DNA of 34,854 nt from Candidatus Psychracetigena formicireducens (GCA_018725175.1 QLTX01000005.1:1-34854), one strand, 5' to 3'. Shown: positions 1-8,269, numbered from the stretch's first letter. A program made the numbers and translations. Notes: generated by a model from the sequence alone, not told the origin.

Positions 1-2
1 CA

Positions 3-1895
3 AAAAAGAAATTTAGTTTTCTATCGCGGATTTTGGGTTTCATTATACATGAAGACAAATTTATTAAGGTAGGATATAATTATATTTGGAATTTAAAAAA
101 TACTAAGGGAGTTTTCAACCACATGTTTAGCTTAGAAGATATAAGTATAAATAATTTTTTGAAAATATTTGAAAATATCGTAAAAAATAAAAAAGAAGCA
201 GGCCTTATGCCTATTCAGGATAACCCTTCAGATCTTTTAGCTCGCGCCAAATCCTATGGAACAGCTTTTAAAAATGGAAGCTATGGGTGGAGTTCCAATA
301 TCTGGCATAGGTCAGCTGCTGGTAGCGTGGTAATTGAAGATGAGCAATCATTAACCAACGAGCATAAAAAATTGATGCTAAGGGTTTTAGAACATACACT
401 TGCCAGACCAATGATTGCTGTAGATGCTACAGTAGGGTCTCCTGGAACTCCAGCTGCCCTACACTGCAGACTTTATTGTGACCCACAGTTTCCTGACATT
501 GCTTATCGTTGGAAAAGCTTAAATTTTCCAGCCCCTCAGGGCACTAAGCCCGACGTTACTCTGTTTTGTGTTCCCCATTACCTGGATAACCCCAACCTTC
601 CTGGTACAGGGGAGATGCTCAAAGTTTTAAGATTTCCTAACCACAACTATACTATTGTAACAGTGAGTTCCTATCAGGGAGAATGTAAAAAAGGATTCTT
701 AACTCATTGGGTAACCCATGTTTTTCAAAAAGGAGGCACTGGAGAACACGCTTCCCTTAAAGAATTCACCATTAAGAAAATTGATGGAACAGGTAAAAGA
801 ATAGTCATGAGTGTTTGGGGTCTTACCGGCAGCGGAAAATCTACTCATGGATTGTATGTGTTTGATGAAAATAACATTAAATCTTATATTGATAATTTTG
901 GAATTAATCCCCTAGATTTTGTTTCTGACCAGGTATTGAAAAATGATGATATCGTTGCTGTATTTAAGGATAGAGTTTATTGTTCAGAATCTGGAAGCTG
1001 GACAAAAACAGAAGATGTTGATGACCAACAATCGGGGATTTTTAGAGCTGCTATGTCTTCAGATGCTCTACACGAAAATACTGAGTGGGATAACCAGGGA
1101 AATGTCAGTTTTGCCGGTAAAATACTTCAATATCATAGCAAACCAAACCAAAACGCCAGAACAGTGCTGAAATTAACAGATACGGGTTATTATGACAATA
1201 TTCCCCACTCCAGTGAACCACTTAATATGGCTATATTAATAAGCCCGGGATACAATTCCGACTATGCCTGGCTTAAAATAAATGATATGGCATTTGCAGC
1301 AAAAGTGTTAGCTGATGGACGCACTACCGGTCATCCAGCTCAAAGCCTAAAAGGTGTTGGTGAAGAAAAATACGAAAGCCGTTATTGCCTACCCTTTACA
1401 ATGGGCGTTAAAAATTCATCACATCTAAATAGATTCTATAATTTCCTTTTAGAGAAAGCTAATTTAAAAAACCCCATTGAAGTATATCAAATTAATACTA
1501 CCGGTAGAGTAGGAACTAAATTCCATTGGACGCGAATAACTCTTGGTAACGAAGAACTGGAGATTCCTAAAACTGTCTTTGAAGAAATAAATGGCAAGGT
1601 AAAACCAGTTGGTGGCACAGGCCCAAGTATTGAAGAAACAGAACTATTCCTCCTCCAAGCTGCGAGAGGTTCAGTTAAATATGAAGATCATCCTATCTGG
1701 GGAAATAAAGTATTAGTGCCAATTGAAGTTCCAGGCATATCTTCAGAAAGATTAAATCAGCTCAACCCTTTCAGCTACCATTCTCTGGAAATAATGAAAA
1801 GAATGTTACGAGCGCAAATTTTTATGAGTAAATTCTATTTATCTGTTCAATGCCCAGGTCTAGATCCAGTCGTTGAAAAAGCTATGGATTTTTAA
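3..1895 (+). CDS. pckA: Phosphoenolpyruvate carboxykinase (ATP), 5'-partial
   Basis: Interconverts oxaloacetate and PEP using ATP, at the gluconeogenesis/anaplerosis junction in the cytosol. The frame is open to the left edge, so the gene probably starts outside the window; a TTG at 33 is the first start-like codon. Numbering from that TTG, the P-loop GLTGSGKST is at residues 263-271. Upstream, YQGECKKG matches the family's substrate-binding Tyr/Lys segment (YAGEMKKG in E. coli) and GEHAS supplies the expected His. Downstream, WTKT...DALHENTEW and NARTV match the conserved C-terminal lobe. The kinase-2 site, normally DDE, reads SDQ (FVSDQV), so this is a divergent branch. The length (over 620 aa) exceeds the usual ~540 aa, partly from N-terminal extension. 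It is followed 42 bases later by a transporter on the same strand. The family is clear; activity is inferred. Confidence 0.85.
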   Translation, partial: KKKFSFLSRILGFIIHEDKFIKVGYNYIWNLKNTKGVFNHMFSLEDISINNFLKIFENIVKNKKEAGLMPIQDNPSDLLARAKSYGTAFKNGSYGWSSNIWHRSAAGSVVIEDEQSLTNEHKKLMLRVLEHTLARPMIAVDATVGSPGTPAALHCRLYCDPQFPDIAYRWKSLNFPAPQGTKPDVTLFCVPHYLDNPNLPGTGEMLKVLRFPNHNYTIVTVSSYQGECKKGFLTHWVTHVFQKGGTGEHASLKEFTIKKIDGTGKRIVMSVWGLTGSGKSTHGLYVFDENNIKSYIDNFGINPLDFVSDQVLKNDDIVAVFKDRVYCSESGSWTKTEDVDDQQSGIFRAAMSSDALHENTEWDNQGNVSFAGKILQYHSKPNQNARTVLKLTDTGYYDNIPHSSEPLNMAILISPGYNSDYAWLKINDMAFAAKVLADGRTTGHPAQSLKGVGEEKYESRYCLPFTMGVKNSSHLNRFYNFLLEKANLKNPIEVYQINTTGRVGTKFHWTRITLGNEELEIPKTVFEEINGKVKPVGGTGPSIEETELFLLQAARGSVKYEDHPIWGNKVLVPIEVPGISSERLNQLNPFSYHSLEIMKRMLRAQIFMSKFYLSVQCPGLDPVVEKAMDF

Positions 1896-1937
1896 AGGTT
1901 TAAAAGGATTGTTTGGTAGCGCTAAAGAAGATAATTT

Positions 1938-2861
1938 TTGATAGATAATACACCTAAAAAGAAATTTACTTCAGATTTAAATAGAACAGGTTTATTTCAC
2001 CTTTTTGTTATTTACCTTGTTTGGAGCACAACCTATCTGGCAATCAGAATTGCGGTAAGAGAAGGCGGGGGTTTTCCACCTTTTACCTTCGGGGCTATGA
2101 GAGTTCTTGCTGCTGGAGCGATTCTAATTTTTTGGAGCTGGTTGAACGGTAAAAAACTAAGTTTATCCAGAAACGATTTGGTAACTCTTTTTATATCAGG
2201 TTTATTGCTCTGGGTTGGTGGTAATGGTATGGTTCTATGGGCACAACAAAGAGCTTACTCAGGTTATGCAGCTTTAATTATCGGTTCAACACCCATCTGG
2301 GTAGCCATTATAGAATCTTTTATTAAAAAGAAACTTCCCCAGACAGCATTAATCATATTCATATTACTGGGTTTCGGAGGTATTGGCATACTTTCAATTC
2401 CCTCCCTTCTTACTGGAAACATAATTGACTACTATTCAATCATCGCTTTGTTGATAGCTTCTATTAGCTGGGGTTTAGGTTCCATATTGCAGAAATACCG
2501 ACAGGTTACAACAGAACCAGTTATAAGTTCTACCTATCAACACTTATTTGGAGGTATAGGTTTCATTTTTTTAGCTTTAATTGTGAAAGAACCTCTTCCC
2601 TCCCCTACCACCGAAGCCTGGATAGCCTGGGTTTACCTGGTTATTGTTGGTTCAATATTCGCTTTCACTTCTTTTATCTTAGCTCTAAAGCTGCTTCCTA
2701 TTAGCCTGGTAATGACTTATGCTTATGTTAACCCGGTATTAGCTTTGTTTCTCGGTTGGTTTTTTTTAAAAGAGCCCATCACTCCGTTTACTTTAATTGG
2801 AGCTCTTTTCATAGTTCTATCGGTAATAGGGATATATAAGTATCAATACAAAACCAGGTGA
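1938..2861 (+). CDS. EamA/DMT-family transporter (RhaT/YdcZ-like permease)
   Basis: An inner-membrane drug/metabolite transporter of 307 aa. The hydropathy pattern shows about ten hydrophobic segments in two repeats of the EamA fold: the first half contains WSTTYLAIRIAV and AQQRAYSGYAALIIGSTPIW, and the second contains SWGLGSILQKY and ALKLLPISLVMTYAYVNPVLALFLGW. The latter, with its Pro and Gly pair near the end of the second repeat, is typical of the family. The start is TTG at 1938 with only a weak purine-rich upstream stretch (AAAGAAG). The C-terminus is short and basic (KYQYKTR). The substrate cannot be told from sequence; amino-acid or metabolite efflux is common in the family. It lies 42 bases after pckA and may be co-transcribed with it. 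No terminator hairpin was recognised after it. Confidence 0.88.
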   Translation: MIDNTPKKKFTSDLNRTGLFHLFVIYLVWSTTYLAIRIAVREGGGFPPFTFGAMRVLAAGAILIFWSWLNGKKLSLSRNDLVTLFISGLLLWVGGNGMVLWAQQRAYSGYAALIIGSTPIWVAIIESFIKKKLPQTALIIFILLGFGGIGILSIPSLLTGNIIDYYSIIALLIASISWGLGSILQKYRQVTTEPVISSTYQHLFGGIGFIFLALIVKEPLPSPTTEAWIAWVYLVIVGSIFAFTSFILALKLLPISLVMTYAYVNPVLALFLGWFFLKEPITPFTLIGALFIVLSVIGIYKYQYKTR

Positions 2862-2992
2862 CAATTTATTAATAATATGTAAGAGTTCAGAAACATATTG
2901 GACTTGTGGAGTGAGTAGTAAGTAATTAATAAAAGAGAGGTTAAGAATCATATTTTTCTTTGATAATCATAACCTGGAGGCCACCAGAGAGG

Positions 2993-3021
2993 CCCGCCTG
3001 TGCGTGCCGCACACAGACTGG
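2993..3021. repeat. GC-rich imperfect hairpin element (copy A)
   Basis: A 29-base GC-rich block in AT-rich DNA. CTGTGCG can fold back on CGCACA...AG across a 3-base TGC loop, with a small 3' bulge and outer CC/GG pairs. It resembles the block at 34662-34691 in length, order and fold: both read CCnGCCTGnGCG, a short loop, then a CGC-rich arm and CAG-C-GG. It lies outside any intact gene, beside a transposase relic. Possible natures are a small dispersed palindromic repeat or the scar of a mobile element. Confidence 0.5.
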
Positions 3022-3084
3022 TATAGGTGCTTTTATTAAGGATACTCAAAATCCAATATGTTATGGACGACTATACGTGGTCCT

Positions 3085-3143
3085 ATTGCCTCACCTAAAG
3101 ATCTATAGGAAATACTATTCATTGCCTCATCTAAGAATCTATA
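3085..3143. repeat. Two direct 23-bp repeats, possible IS end sites
   Basis: Two copies start at 3085 and 3121, 36 bases apart, and match at 20 of 23 positions. The shared pattern on the plus strand begins ATTGCCTCAYCTAA and ends ATCTATA. They sit at the 3' side of the minus-strand transposase relic, and the second overlaps its stop codon. Repeated binding sites at element ends are common in several integrase-core IS groups, so these may be the remains of a terminus. The role is inferred. Confidence 0.5.
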
Positions 3144-3567
3144 CCAAAACTTCAACTTTCTCTTCCTGTTTATCAACCTTCATGAGAATCTGAAGATTAA
3201 AAAGCTTTCTTTGGAGATTCTCTATCTTCTGCTTTAACTTCACTGGGTTAACTGTATCATACTTCTTCCTGAGTCTTTCTTTGACCCCTTCCTTTATGAA
3301 GGATGATTACAGGACCCTCTGATAGGGAGTTCTGGGTGTATCATACTTCTTCCTTTCCTGGCTACCTATCTTTATCTTTTCCAGAAGCTTCATGGTGGGC
3401 TGGAAGAAGTTGGTGTAAGGTGTAAGATAGGAATATAATTCGTTTAAGATGTTTAACTCCTCCTCGGTGTCATACCTGAGGTATCCCACGGTCTTTCTCA
3501 CCACTATCCAGTTCTTCTGTTCTACATAACAGTTATCGTTTTTATGGTAGGGTCTGGAATGAGGCAA
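3139..3567 (-). pseudogene. Integrase-core (DDE) transposase relic, C-terminal part
   Basis: Only the C-terminal part of a transposase survives. The segment HSRPYHKNDNCYVEQKNW carries the N-D-N-x-x-V-E-Q pattern in which Glu is the last residue of the DDE triad in integrase-core enzymes. It is followed by LYSYLTPYTNFFQPTMKL and RKKYDTPRTPYQR, also typical. After YQRVL the frame is cut by a TAA at about 3305-3307, but the same frame continues with SSFIKEGVKERLRKKYDTVN and a basic tail to a TAG at 3139-3141. That continuation looks coding, so the TAA is an inactivating mutation. The N-terminal two-thirds, with the first two catalytic Asp residues, are gone, and upstream the frame hits a stop within about 20 bases. 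No function is expected. Confidence 0.75.
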
Positions 3568-3576
3568 TTCGAAATA

Positions 3577-3605
3577 TTGACTTACTTATAAAATGATGAT
3601 AAAAT
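3577..3605 (+). promoter_or_regulatory. Promoter for the infC operon
   Basis: TTGACT at 3577-3582 and TAAAAT at 3600-3605 are separated by exactly 17 bases, a near-consensus housekeeping sigma promoter. It points at infC and would start transcription near 3612, leaving a leader of about 125 bases. It lies just beyond the 5' side of the transposase relic. The assignment rests on motif and spacing only. Confidence 0.6.
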
Positions 3606-3611
3606 CATATC

Positions 3612-3724
3612 CACAAGGGAAAGTAGAAGCTTAAATTAAAACTGCTAGCAGCTTCTCACCCCGAAGTATCTACTGAAAGGGTAGCGAAAGCAGTATCTAT
3701 GCTTATATTTCCCATATAATATTT
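3612..3724 (+). promoter_or_regulatory. infC leader with possible regulatory structure
   Basis: This untranslated leader contains a 7-bp inverted repeat (AGAAGCT 3625-3631 with AGCTTCT 3650-3656), a nested palindrome CTGCTAGCAG (3642-3651), a CTAC/GTAG mini-stem (3670-3684), a GC-GAAA-GC tetraloop hairpin (3684-3691) and two AGTATCTA copies (3665, 3692). Bacterial infC-rpmI-rplT operons are often autoregulated by L20 or IF-3 through their leaders, so a regulatory RNA is plausible. I could not match it to a known leader class, and no terminator with a T tract is visible. Confidence 0.35.
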
Positions 3725-3740
3725 GGAGGTGAGATACATC
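3725..3740 (+). promoter_or_regulatory. RBS and non-canonical AUC start of infC
   Basis: GGAGGTGA at 3725-3732 is a strong Shine-Dalgarno. The TTG at 3723-3725 overlaps it and so cannot be served by it. Eight bases after GGAGG comes ATC at 3738-3740, in frame, encoding the Ile that opens ISKGIGLNESIKA. That is exactly where IF-3 proteins normally begin. AUU/AUC starts in infC are known from other bacteria and make the gene sensitive to IF-3 level. Confidence 0.7.
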
Positions 3741-4259
3741 TCAAAAGGCATAGGTTTAAATGAAAGTATTAAAGCACAAGCAGTAAGACTGATCGATGAG
3801 AATGGCCAGCAAGTAGGAATTCTTACTACCCGTGAGGCTATAGAGATAGCCAGGCAAAGGGGTTTAGACCTGCTTGAAGTATCTCCTAACAGCGATCCCC
3901 CTGTATGTAAAATTCTAGATTATGGACGATATAGATATGAGCTCCATAAAAAAGAAAAAGAAGCAAAGAAAAAACAGAAGGTTATTGAAGTTAAAGAAAT
4001 CAGATTTAGAAATTTCAACATCAATAATCATGATATTGAAGTAAAATTAAGACATATTGAAGGATTTTTATCAGATGGAGATAAAGTTAAAATATCTTTA
4101 ATGTTAAGGGGAAGAGCTTTAGCACATGTAGATTTGGGGTTTGCTCTCTTTAATAAAATTGCACTTAAATTACAGGATAAATGTATATTAGAAAGAACCC
4201 CTCAAATAGATGGTAAAAGATTAGTCATGGTGCTAAGTCCTAAAAGTCAAAGGAGTTAA
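3738..4259 (+). CDS. infC: Translation initiation factor IF-3
   Basis: IF-3 binds the 30S subunit, blocks premature 50S joining and proofreads the start codon and initiator tRNA. From the AUC start the protein is about 173 aa, the family norm. The N-terminal domain has ISKGIGLNESIKAQAVRLID and ISEtype GLDLLEVSPNSDPPVCKILDYGRYRYE, the family signature. A Lys-rich linker (HKKEKEAKKKQK) follows, and the C-terminal domain has KEIRFRNFNINNHDIEVKLRHIEGFLSDGDKVKI. A TTG at 3723 would add five residues but overlaps the Shine-Dalgarno, so AUC at 3738 is preferred. It heads infC-rpmI-rplT, the standard order, 4 bases from rpmI. The discriminating start predicts autogenous control. Confidence 0.95.
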   Translation: MSKGIGLNESIKAQAVRLIDENGQQVGILTTREAIEIARQRGLDLLEVSPNSDPPVCKILDYGRYRYELHKKEKEAKKKQKVIEVKEIRFRNFNINNHDIEVKLRHIEGFLSDGDKVKISLMLRGRALAHVDLGFALFNKIALKLQDKCILERTPQIDGKRLVMVLSPKSQRS

Positions 4260-4263
4260 AATT

Positions 4264-4458
4264 ATGAAAGTTAAAACCAGAAAAAGCGCGCTTAAAAGGT
4301 TCAAAGTAACCGGCACAGGCAAATTGCTTAGAAAACGCCAGGGTGGAGCGCATCTTTTAAGAAAGAAATCAAAAGACCAAAAAGCAAGGTTATCATCCAA
4401 AACTGTAGTGGATGAAACTTACCAGGAGCATATTAAAAAGCTTTTACCTAATATTTAA
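4264..4458 (+). CDS. rpmI: 50S ribosomal protein L35
   Basis: A small, strongly basic protein of the large ribosomal subunit, 64 aa, the usual length. MKVKTRKSALKRFKVTGTGK and the RRQ-GGAHLLRKKS-like core (KRQGGAHLLRKKSKDQKARL) are diagnostic. The ATG at 4264 is preceded by AAAGGAG, which lies inside the end of infC, so the two genes are translationally close. It sits between infC and rplT as in most bacteria. Confidence 0.96.
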   Translation: MKVKTRKSALKRFKVTGTGKLLRKRQGGAHLLRKKSKDQKARLSSKTVVDETYQEHIKKLLPNI

Positions 4459-4491
4459 AAATTATTCTGTGTTAATACTGGAGGTGTTAAT

Positions 4492-4854
4492 ATGAGAGTT
4501 AAAGGTGGTTTTACTACCCGCCGTAGGCATAAGAAGGTATTAAAATTAGCAAAAGGTTACCAACATGGATTGCACAAAAGATTCAGGTTAGCAAAAGAAG
4601 CTTTACTTAAAGCGCTTACTTATGCTTATGTTCATAGGAAAGATAGAAAAGGTGATTTTCGTTCACTCTGGATCACCAGGATTAATGCTGCTGTAAGGGA
4701 GTATGGAATGTCTTACAGCCAGTTTATAGCTGGTCTAAAGAAATGCGAAATTGATATTAATAGAAAAATATTATCGGATATCGCTTTAAACGATAAAGAA
4801 TCCTTCAATTTATTAATTGAAAAATCAAAAGAGGCTCTCGGAATTAAGGTTTAA
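4492..4854 (+). CDS. rplT: 50S ribosomal protein L20
   Basis: L20 binds 23S rRNA early in 50S assembly and in many bacteria represses its own operon through the mRNA leader. The protein is 120 aa, as expected. It opens [26 protein letters not shown], with the rRNA-binding basic helix, and continues with [39 protein letters not shown] and [24 protein letters not shown], all typical. ATG at 4492 follows a GGAGGTG Shine-Dalgarno at good spacing. The 33 bases after rpmI show nothing else. Any autoregulatory site would be in the leader at 3612-3724, but I cannot prove one. Confidence 0.96.
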   Translation: MRVKGGFTTRRRHKKVLKLAKGYQHGLHKRFRLAKEALLKALTYAYVHRKDRKGDFRSLWITRINAAVREYGMSYSQFIAGLKKCEIDINRKILSDIALNDKESFNLLIEKSKEALGIKV

Positions 4855-4857
4855 GCT

Positions 4858-5880
4858 TTGATAAATATTAAGGAAATAAAAAAACAACTTGAACAAGCAA
4901 ACAGTCTGTGCGAGCTGGAAGCATTAAGAATTAACCTACTTGGTCGCCAGGGTGTTTTAAATAGCTATCTTAAAGATTTGAAAAATCTGCCTTTAGATGA
5001 AAGGAAAAAACGAGGGGAAGAACTTAACCTTATTAAAGAAGAGTTAGAATGTATTATAAGTAAGAAAATTGAAGCTATTAATCGCTCATTACTCTTAGAA
5101 AGACTTAAAAAAGATTCCATTGACCCTTACCTTCCTCCATTTCCGATAAACATCGGTAGAATGCATATTTTAAATCGGGTTATCAACAAAATAATACATG
5201 TACTTGAGCGTTTAGGATACGAAGCAGTAGAAGGTCCCGAGGTAGAAACTGAATACTACAACTTTGAAGCCTTAAACATGCCCTTGCATCACCCAGCCAG
5301 AGATATGTGGGACACTTTTTACCTTAATAACGGTAAACTTCTTAGGACTCATACATCTCCTATACAAATTAGAGCAATGGAAGCTAATAAACTCCCTATC
5401 AAAATAATCGCTTCAGGAAGGTGTTTTAGGAGAGATAATCCTGATGCTTCTCACTCTCCAATTTTTCATCAAATTGAGGCTTTGTATATAGATAAAGGGG
5501 TTAGTTTCGCACATTTAAAAGGAACTCTGGAATATTTTGCTCGTTCTATGTTTGGGAGAGAACAAAAGGTAAAATTTATTCTTTCCTACTTCCCTTTTGT
5601 AGAGCCTGGGGCAGAAGTTGCTGTAAAATGTGTAATATGTAAAGGTAGGGGCTGTATTACCTGTAAGCAGACAGGTTGGTTGGAAATCCTTGGCGCGGGA
5701 ATGGTTCATCCAGAAGTATTAGAAAGACAAAATATAGATTACAAAATATATTCAGGCTTTGCTTTTGGAATGGGAGCTGAACGAATAGCCATGCTTATGT
5801 ATGGTATTAACCACATTCGTCACTTTTTAGATAACGATTTGAGGTTTTTAAATCAATTTAAATATAATTTAGAGGATTGA
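4858..5880 (+). CDS. pheS: Phenylalanyl-tRNA synthetase alpha subunit
   Basis: The catalytic subunit of the alpha2-beta2 enzyme that charges tRNA-Phe. At 340 aa it has the N-terminal coiled-coil arm (about residues 1-90) and then the class II catalytic core: HPARDMWDTFYL and RTHTSPIQIRAM, motif 2 GRCFRRDNPDASHSPIFHQIE, and motif 3 GFAFGMGAERIAMLMYGI. Between motifs 2 and 3 it carries a small Cys knuckle (C258, C261, C266, C269), a probable zinc-binding insert known in a subset of bacterial PheS but absent from the E. coli type. The start is TTG at 4858, three bases after the rplT stop, with AAGG upstream. It forms one unit with pheT, which begins 2 bases after its stop. Confidence 0.96.
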   Translation: MINIKEIKKQLEQANSLCELEALRINLLGRQGVLNSYLKDLKNLPLDERKKRGEELNLIKEELECIISKKIEAINRSLLLERLKKDSIDPYLPPFPINIGRMHILNRVINKIIHVLERLGYEAVEGPEVETEYYNFEALNMPLHHPARDMWDTFYLNNGKLLRTHTSPIQIRAMEANKLPIKIIASGRCFRRDNPDASHSPIFHQIEALYIDKGVSFAHLKGTLEYFARSMFGREQKVKFILSYFPFVEPGAEVAVKCVICKGRGCITCKQTGWLEILGAGMVHPEVLERQNIDYKIYSGFAFGMGAERIAMLMYGINHIRHFLDNDLRFLNQFKYNLED

Positions 5881-5881
5881 A

Positions 5882-8269
5882 ATGCGATTTTCCTTAAACT
5901 GGCTAAAAGAGTTCATACCCGACTTCAACTACAATGATAAAACAAAAGAAACCCTTGAACTTTGTGGGCTGGAAATTGAAAATGAACTAAAGCTTGAACT
6001 ATCCTTTAAAAATGTAGTAATTGGTGAAATTCTTGAAATTGTTCCCCACCCAAAAAAGAAAAATCTACTATTAACTTCTGTTAAAGTTTTAGGTGGAGAT
6101 ACCTCACTAAAACAGATAGTATGCGGGGCTCACAATATAAAAAAGGGCGATATGGTTCCCGTTGCTTTACCTGGTTCTACTGTCAACCATACAAAATTAG
6201 AGGTAAAAGAGATCGCTGGGATAAAATCGGAAGGGATGCTTCTTTCTTTAAAAGAACTGGGTTTTCCTGAAGAATATTTCTCTAAGTCTCACGAGGGTAT
6301 ACTCATTCTCAAAGATGTTTCAGAAAAAGATAATATTGAAAGAATATTATCATTACCTGATGTAATCCTGGAGATAAAAATATTTCCCAACAGGAGCGAC
6401 TTATTAAGCGTTTATGGAATGGCAAGAGAGTTATCAGTTATTTTAGACCTTCCCTTATCAAACTGTTTAGTCTACTCTAAACCTTCAGAAACTGAGGGTC
6501 AGGTTAAATTAGAAATAGAAAACTATAAGGATTGTTCTTTTTATTCGGCAACAGTGATTGAGGAATTACAGGTTAAAGATTCACCAACCTTCATGCAGAT
6601 TAAATTGATTAAATCTGGGTCCAGACCAATAAATAATCTTGTAGATATTAGTAATTATGTTATGTTAGAACTGGGGCAACCACTTCATGTATTTGATTAC
6701 CGAAGCATACAGGAAGACACTATAAAGATAAGAAGGGGTAAAACCTGTGGCGAAGTTCTTTTGACTCTTGATAATTCAGTCAAAACTCTTGATGATGAGA
6801 TATTGTTAATTGCTACCGCTAATGAAGCTATTGGGGTTGCAGGTATCATCGGAGGCCAAAGTAGTGGAATGCAGGAAAATACCTCTAAAATGCTATTAGA
6901 ATCAGCACATTTTTCTCCCGAAATAATCAGGGGTGGAAGAAGAAAAATGGGTATTTCAACCGATGCCTCTTATCGGTTTGAAAGAGACCTTGACCCCTAC
7001 CTGGCAGAATTAGCACGGAATAGAGCTCTTGAGTTAATTCAAAGATTAGGTTACGGAGTTATATCAAGTTCTACCACAGCATTTAAAAAGCCGCTTCAAA
7101 CAGAAAAGTTAATCACCTTTTCTACCAACGAAGTAAATAACTTTCTGGGTACTGAACTTCCTACCTCCGAAATAGAAAACTCCCTCAGAGGTATGAACTA
7201 TAACCTAATTAACGACACTTTTATAATTAAAACGCCTTCTTACCGAAGAGACCTGGAAATTCCTCAGGATATTTATGAGGAAATTGGTAGAGTTATTGGT
7301 TACAACAAAATTCCTGGTGTATTACCTCCTATAACAAATTTATCATTTACCTATAAAAAAAGTTTAGAAGCCAATCTGAGAGATTTATTAGTACATTTAG
7401 GATTTATCGAAGTGATAAACTCCTCCTTGGTTCCTGAGGATGAAATATCTCTATTTGGACAACCTTTGAAACTCATTAACCCTCTTAGCAAGGATATGTC
7501 CCTTTTCAGGTCTTCTTTGCTTCCTGGAATCCTAAAAACTGCCATAAATAATATTAAATTTGGGGTTAAAAATTTAACCATTTTTGAAACCGGCAGAGTA
7601 TATCGCCAAACTGAAAAAAGTTCTTTAGCGATTTTAATTACCGGCGAGCTTTTTTCCATTAACTGGTTAAAAATGAATATTAAACCAGACTTTTACTACC
7701 TGAGCGGTGTAATTAATCGTATTTCAGAAGAATTAAACCTTAATCTACAGATAGATGATAAAACACCTAACCAGGTAGATATGAACTCTTATGATTTTTT
7801 CCACCCTTTCTGCAGAGCGCTCATAGTAAAAGATGGAAAGGAAACTGGCTATTTGGGAGAGATAAATCCTTTCCTAATTGCTGAGATTAAACCTAAGGTT
7901 GAAAAGATTTTTTTAGCAGAAATGTTTTTTGATCTTCCAGTTAAATTAGAGAACTATAAATCTACTTTCTATCATGAACCTTCTCGCTTCCCTTCGGCGG
8001 AAAGGCATCTTTCAGTTACCTTTCCAGCAGAGGTAAGTTTTAGAAACATTAGAGAAAAAATTGATTCTATAAAAATAAAGCACCTTGAAAATATTAACCT
8101 TATAGACTTACTCACTAATTTTGATTATGAAAATAAAACCTCTTATACCTTTTCCTTTACTTTTAGAAGCATAGAAAACAGTTTAACTGAGGTTCAGGTA
8201 AAAGAAGAGATAGAAAAAATTATTAAATGCCTTATAACCATTGGTGGAGAACTCAGAGGAAATATTTGA
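5882..8269 (+). CDS. pheT: Phenylalanyl-tRNA synthetase beta subunit
   Basis: The partner of PheS, which binds tRNA and edits mischarged Tyr-tRNA-Phe. It has 795 aa, the normal full size. Domain order: N-terminal MRFSLNWLKEFIPDF; EMAP-like tRNA-binding fold around residues 40-150 (VVIGEILEIVPHPKKKNLLLTSVKV, IVCGAHNI); B3/B4 editing domain around 210-400 (SGSRPINNLVDISNYVMLELGQPLHVFDY, LLESAHFSPEIIRGGRRKMGISTDASYRFERDLDP); B5 around 405-475 (IPQDIYEEIGRVIGYNKIP); the catalytic-like core; and a C-terminal ferredoxin-fold anticodon-binding domain (YHEPSRFPSAERHLSVTF). The ATG at 5882 follows the pheS stop. Its stop codon overlaps the TTG start of polX, so translation is probably coupled. Confidence 0.96.
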   Translation: MRFSLNWLKEFIPDFNYNDKTKETLELCGLEIENELKLELSFKNVVIGEILEIVPHPKKKNLLLTSVKVLGGDTSLKQIVCGAHNIKKGDMVPVALPGSTVNHTKLEVKEIAGIKSEGMLLSLKELGFPEEYFSKSHEGILILKDVSEKDNIERILSLPDVILEIKIFPNRSDLLSVYGMARELSVILDLPLSNCLVYSKPSETEGQVKLEIENYKDCSFYSATVIEELQVKDSPTFMQIKLIKSGSRPINNLVDISNYVMLELGQPLHVFDYRSIQEDTIKIRRGKTCGEVLLTLDNSVKTLDDEILLIATANEAIGVAGIIGGQSSGMQENTSKMLLESAHFSPEIIRGGRRKMGISTDASYRFERDLDPYLAELARNRALELIQRLGYGVISSSTTAFKKPLQTEKLITFSTNEVNNFLGTELPTSEIENSLRGMNYNLINDTFIIKTPSYRRDLEIPQDIYEEIGRVIGYNKIPGVLPPITNLSFTYKKSLEANLRDLLVHLGFIEVINSSLVPEDEISLFGQPLKLINPLSKDMSLFRSSLLPGILKTAINNIKFGVKNLTIFETGRVYRQTEKSSLAILITGELFSINWLKMNIKPDFYYLSGVINRISEELNLNLQIDDKTPNQVDMNSYDFFHPFCRALIVKDGKETGYLGEINPFLIAEIKPKVEKIFLAEMFFDLPVKLENYKSTFYHEPSRFPSAERHLSVTFPAEVSFRNIREKIDSIKIKHLENINLIDLLTNFDYENKTSYTFSFTFRSIENSLTEVQVKEEIEKIIKCLITIGGELRGNI

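Noticed and set aside
2960-3193. A 77-codon open frame in the gene-free region
   Set aside because: It runs through the hairpin and the 23-bp repeats, has no family similarity and antisense overlap with the relic end; it looks like chance.
4854-4860. T-box or leader between rplT and pheS
   Set aside because: Only three bases separate the genes.
8227-8265. Longer PolX N-terminus starting within pheT
   Set aside because: It lies in another frame of pheT's conserved end and adds no family-like residues; TTG 8266 has the better ribosome-binding site.
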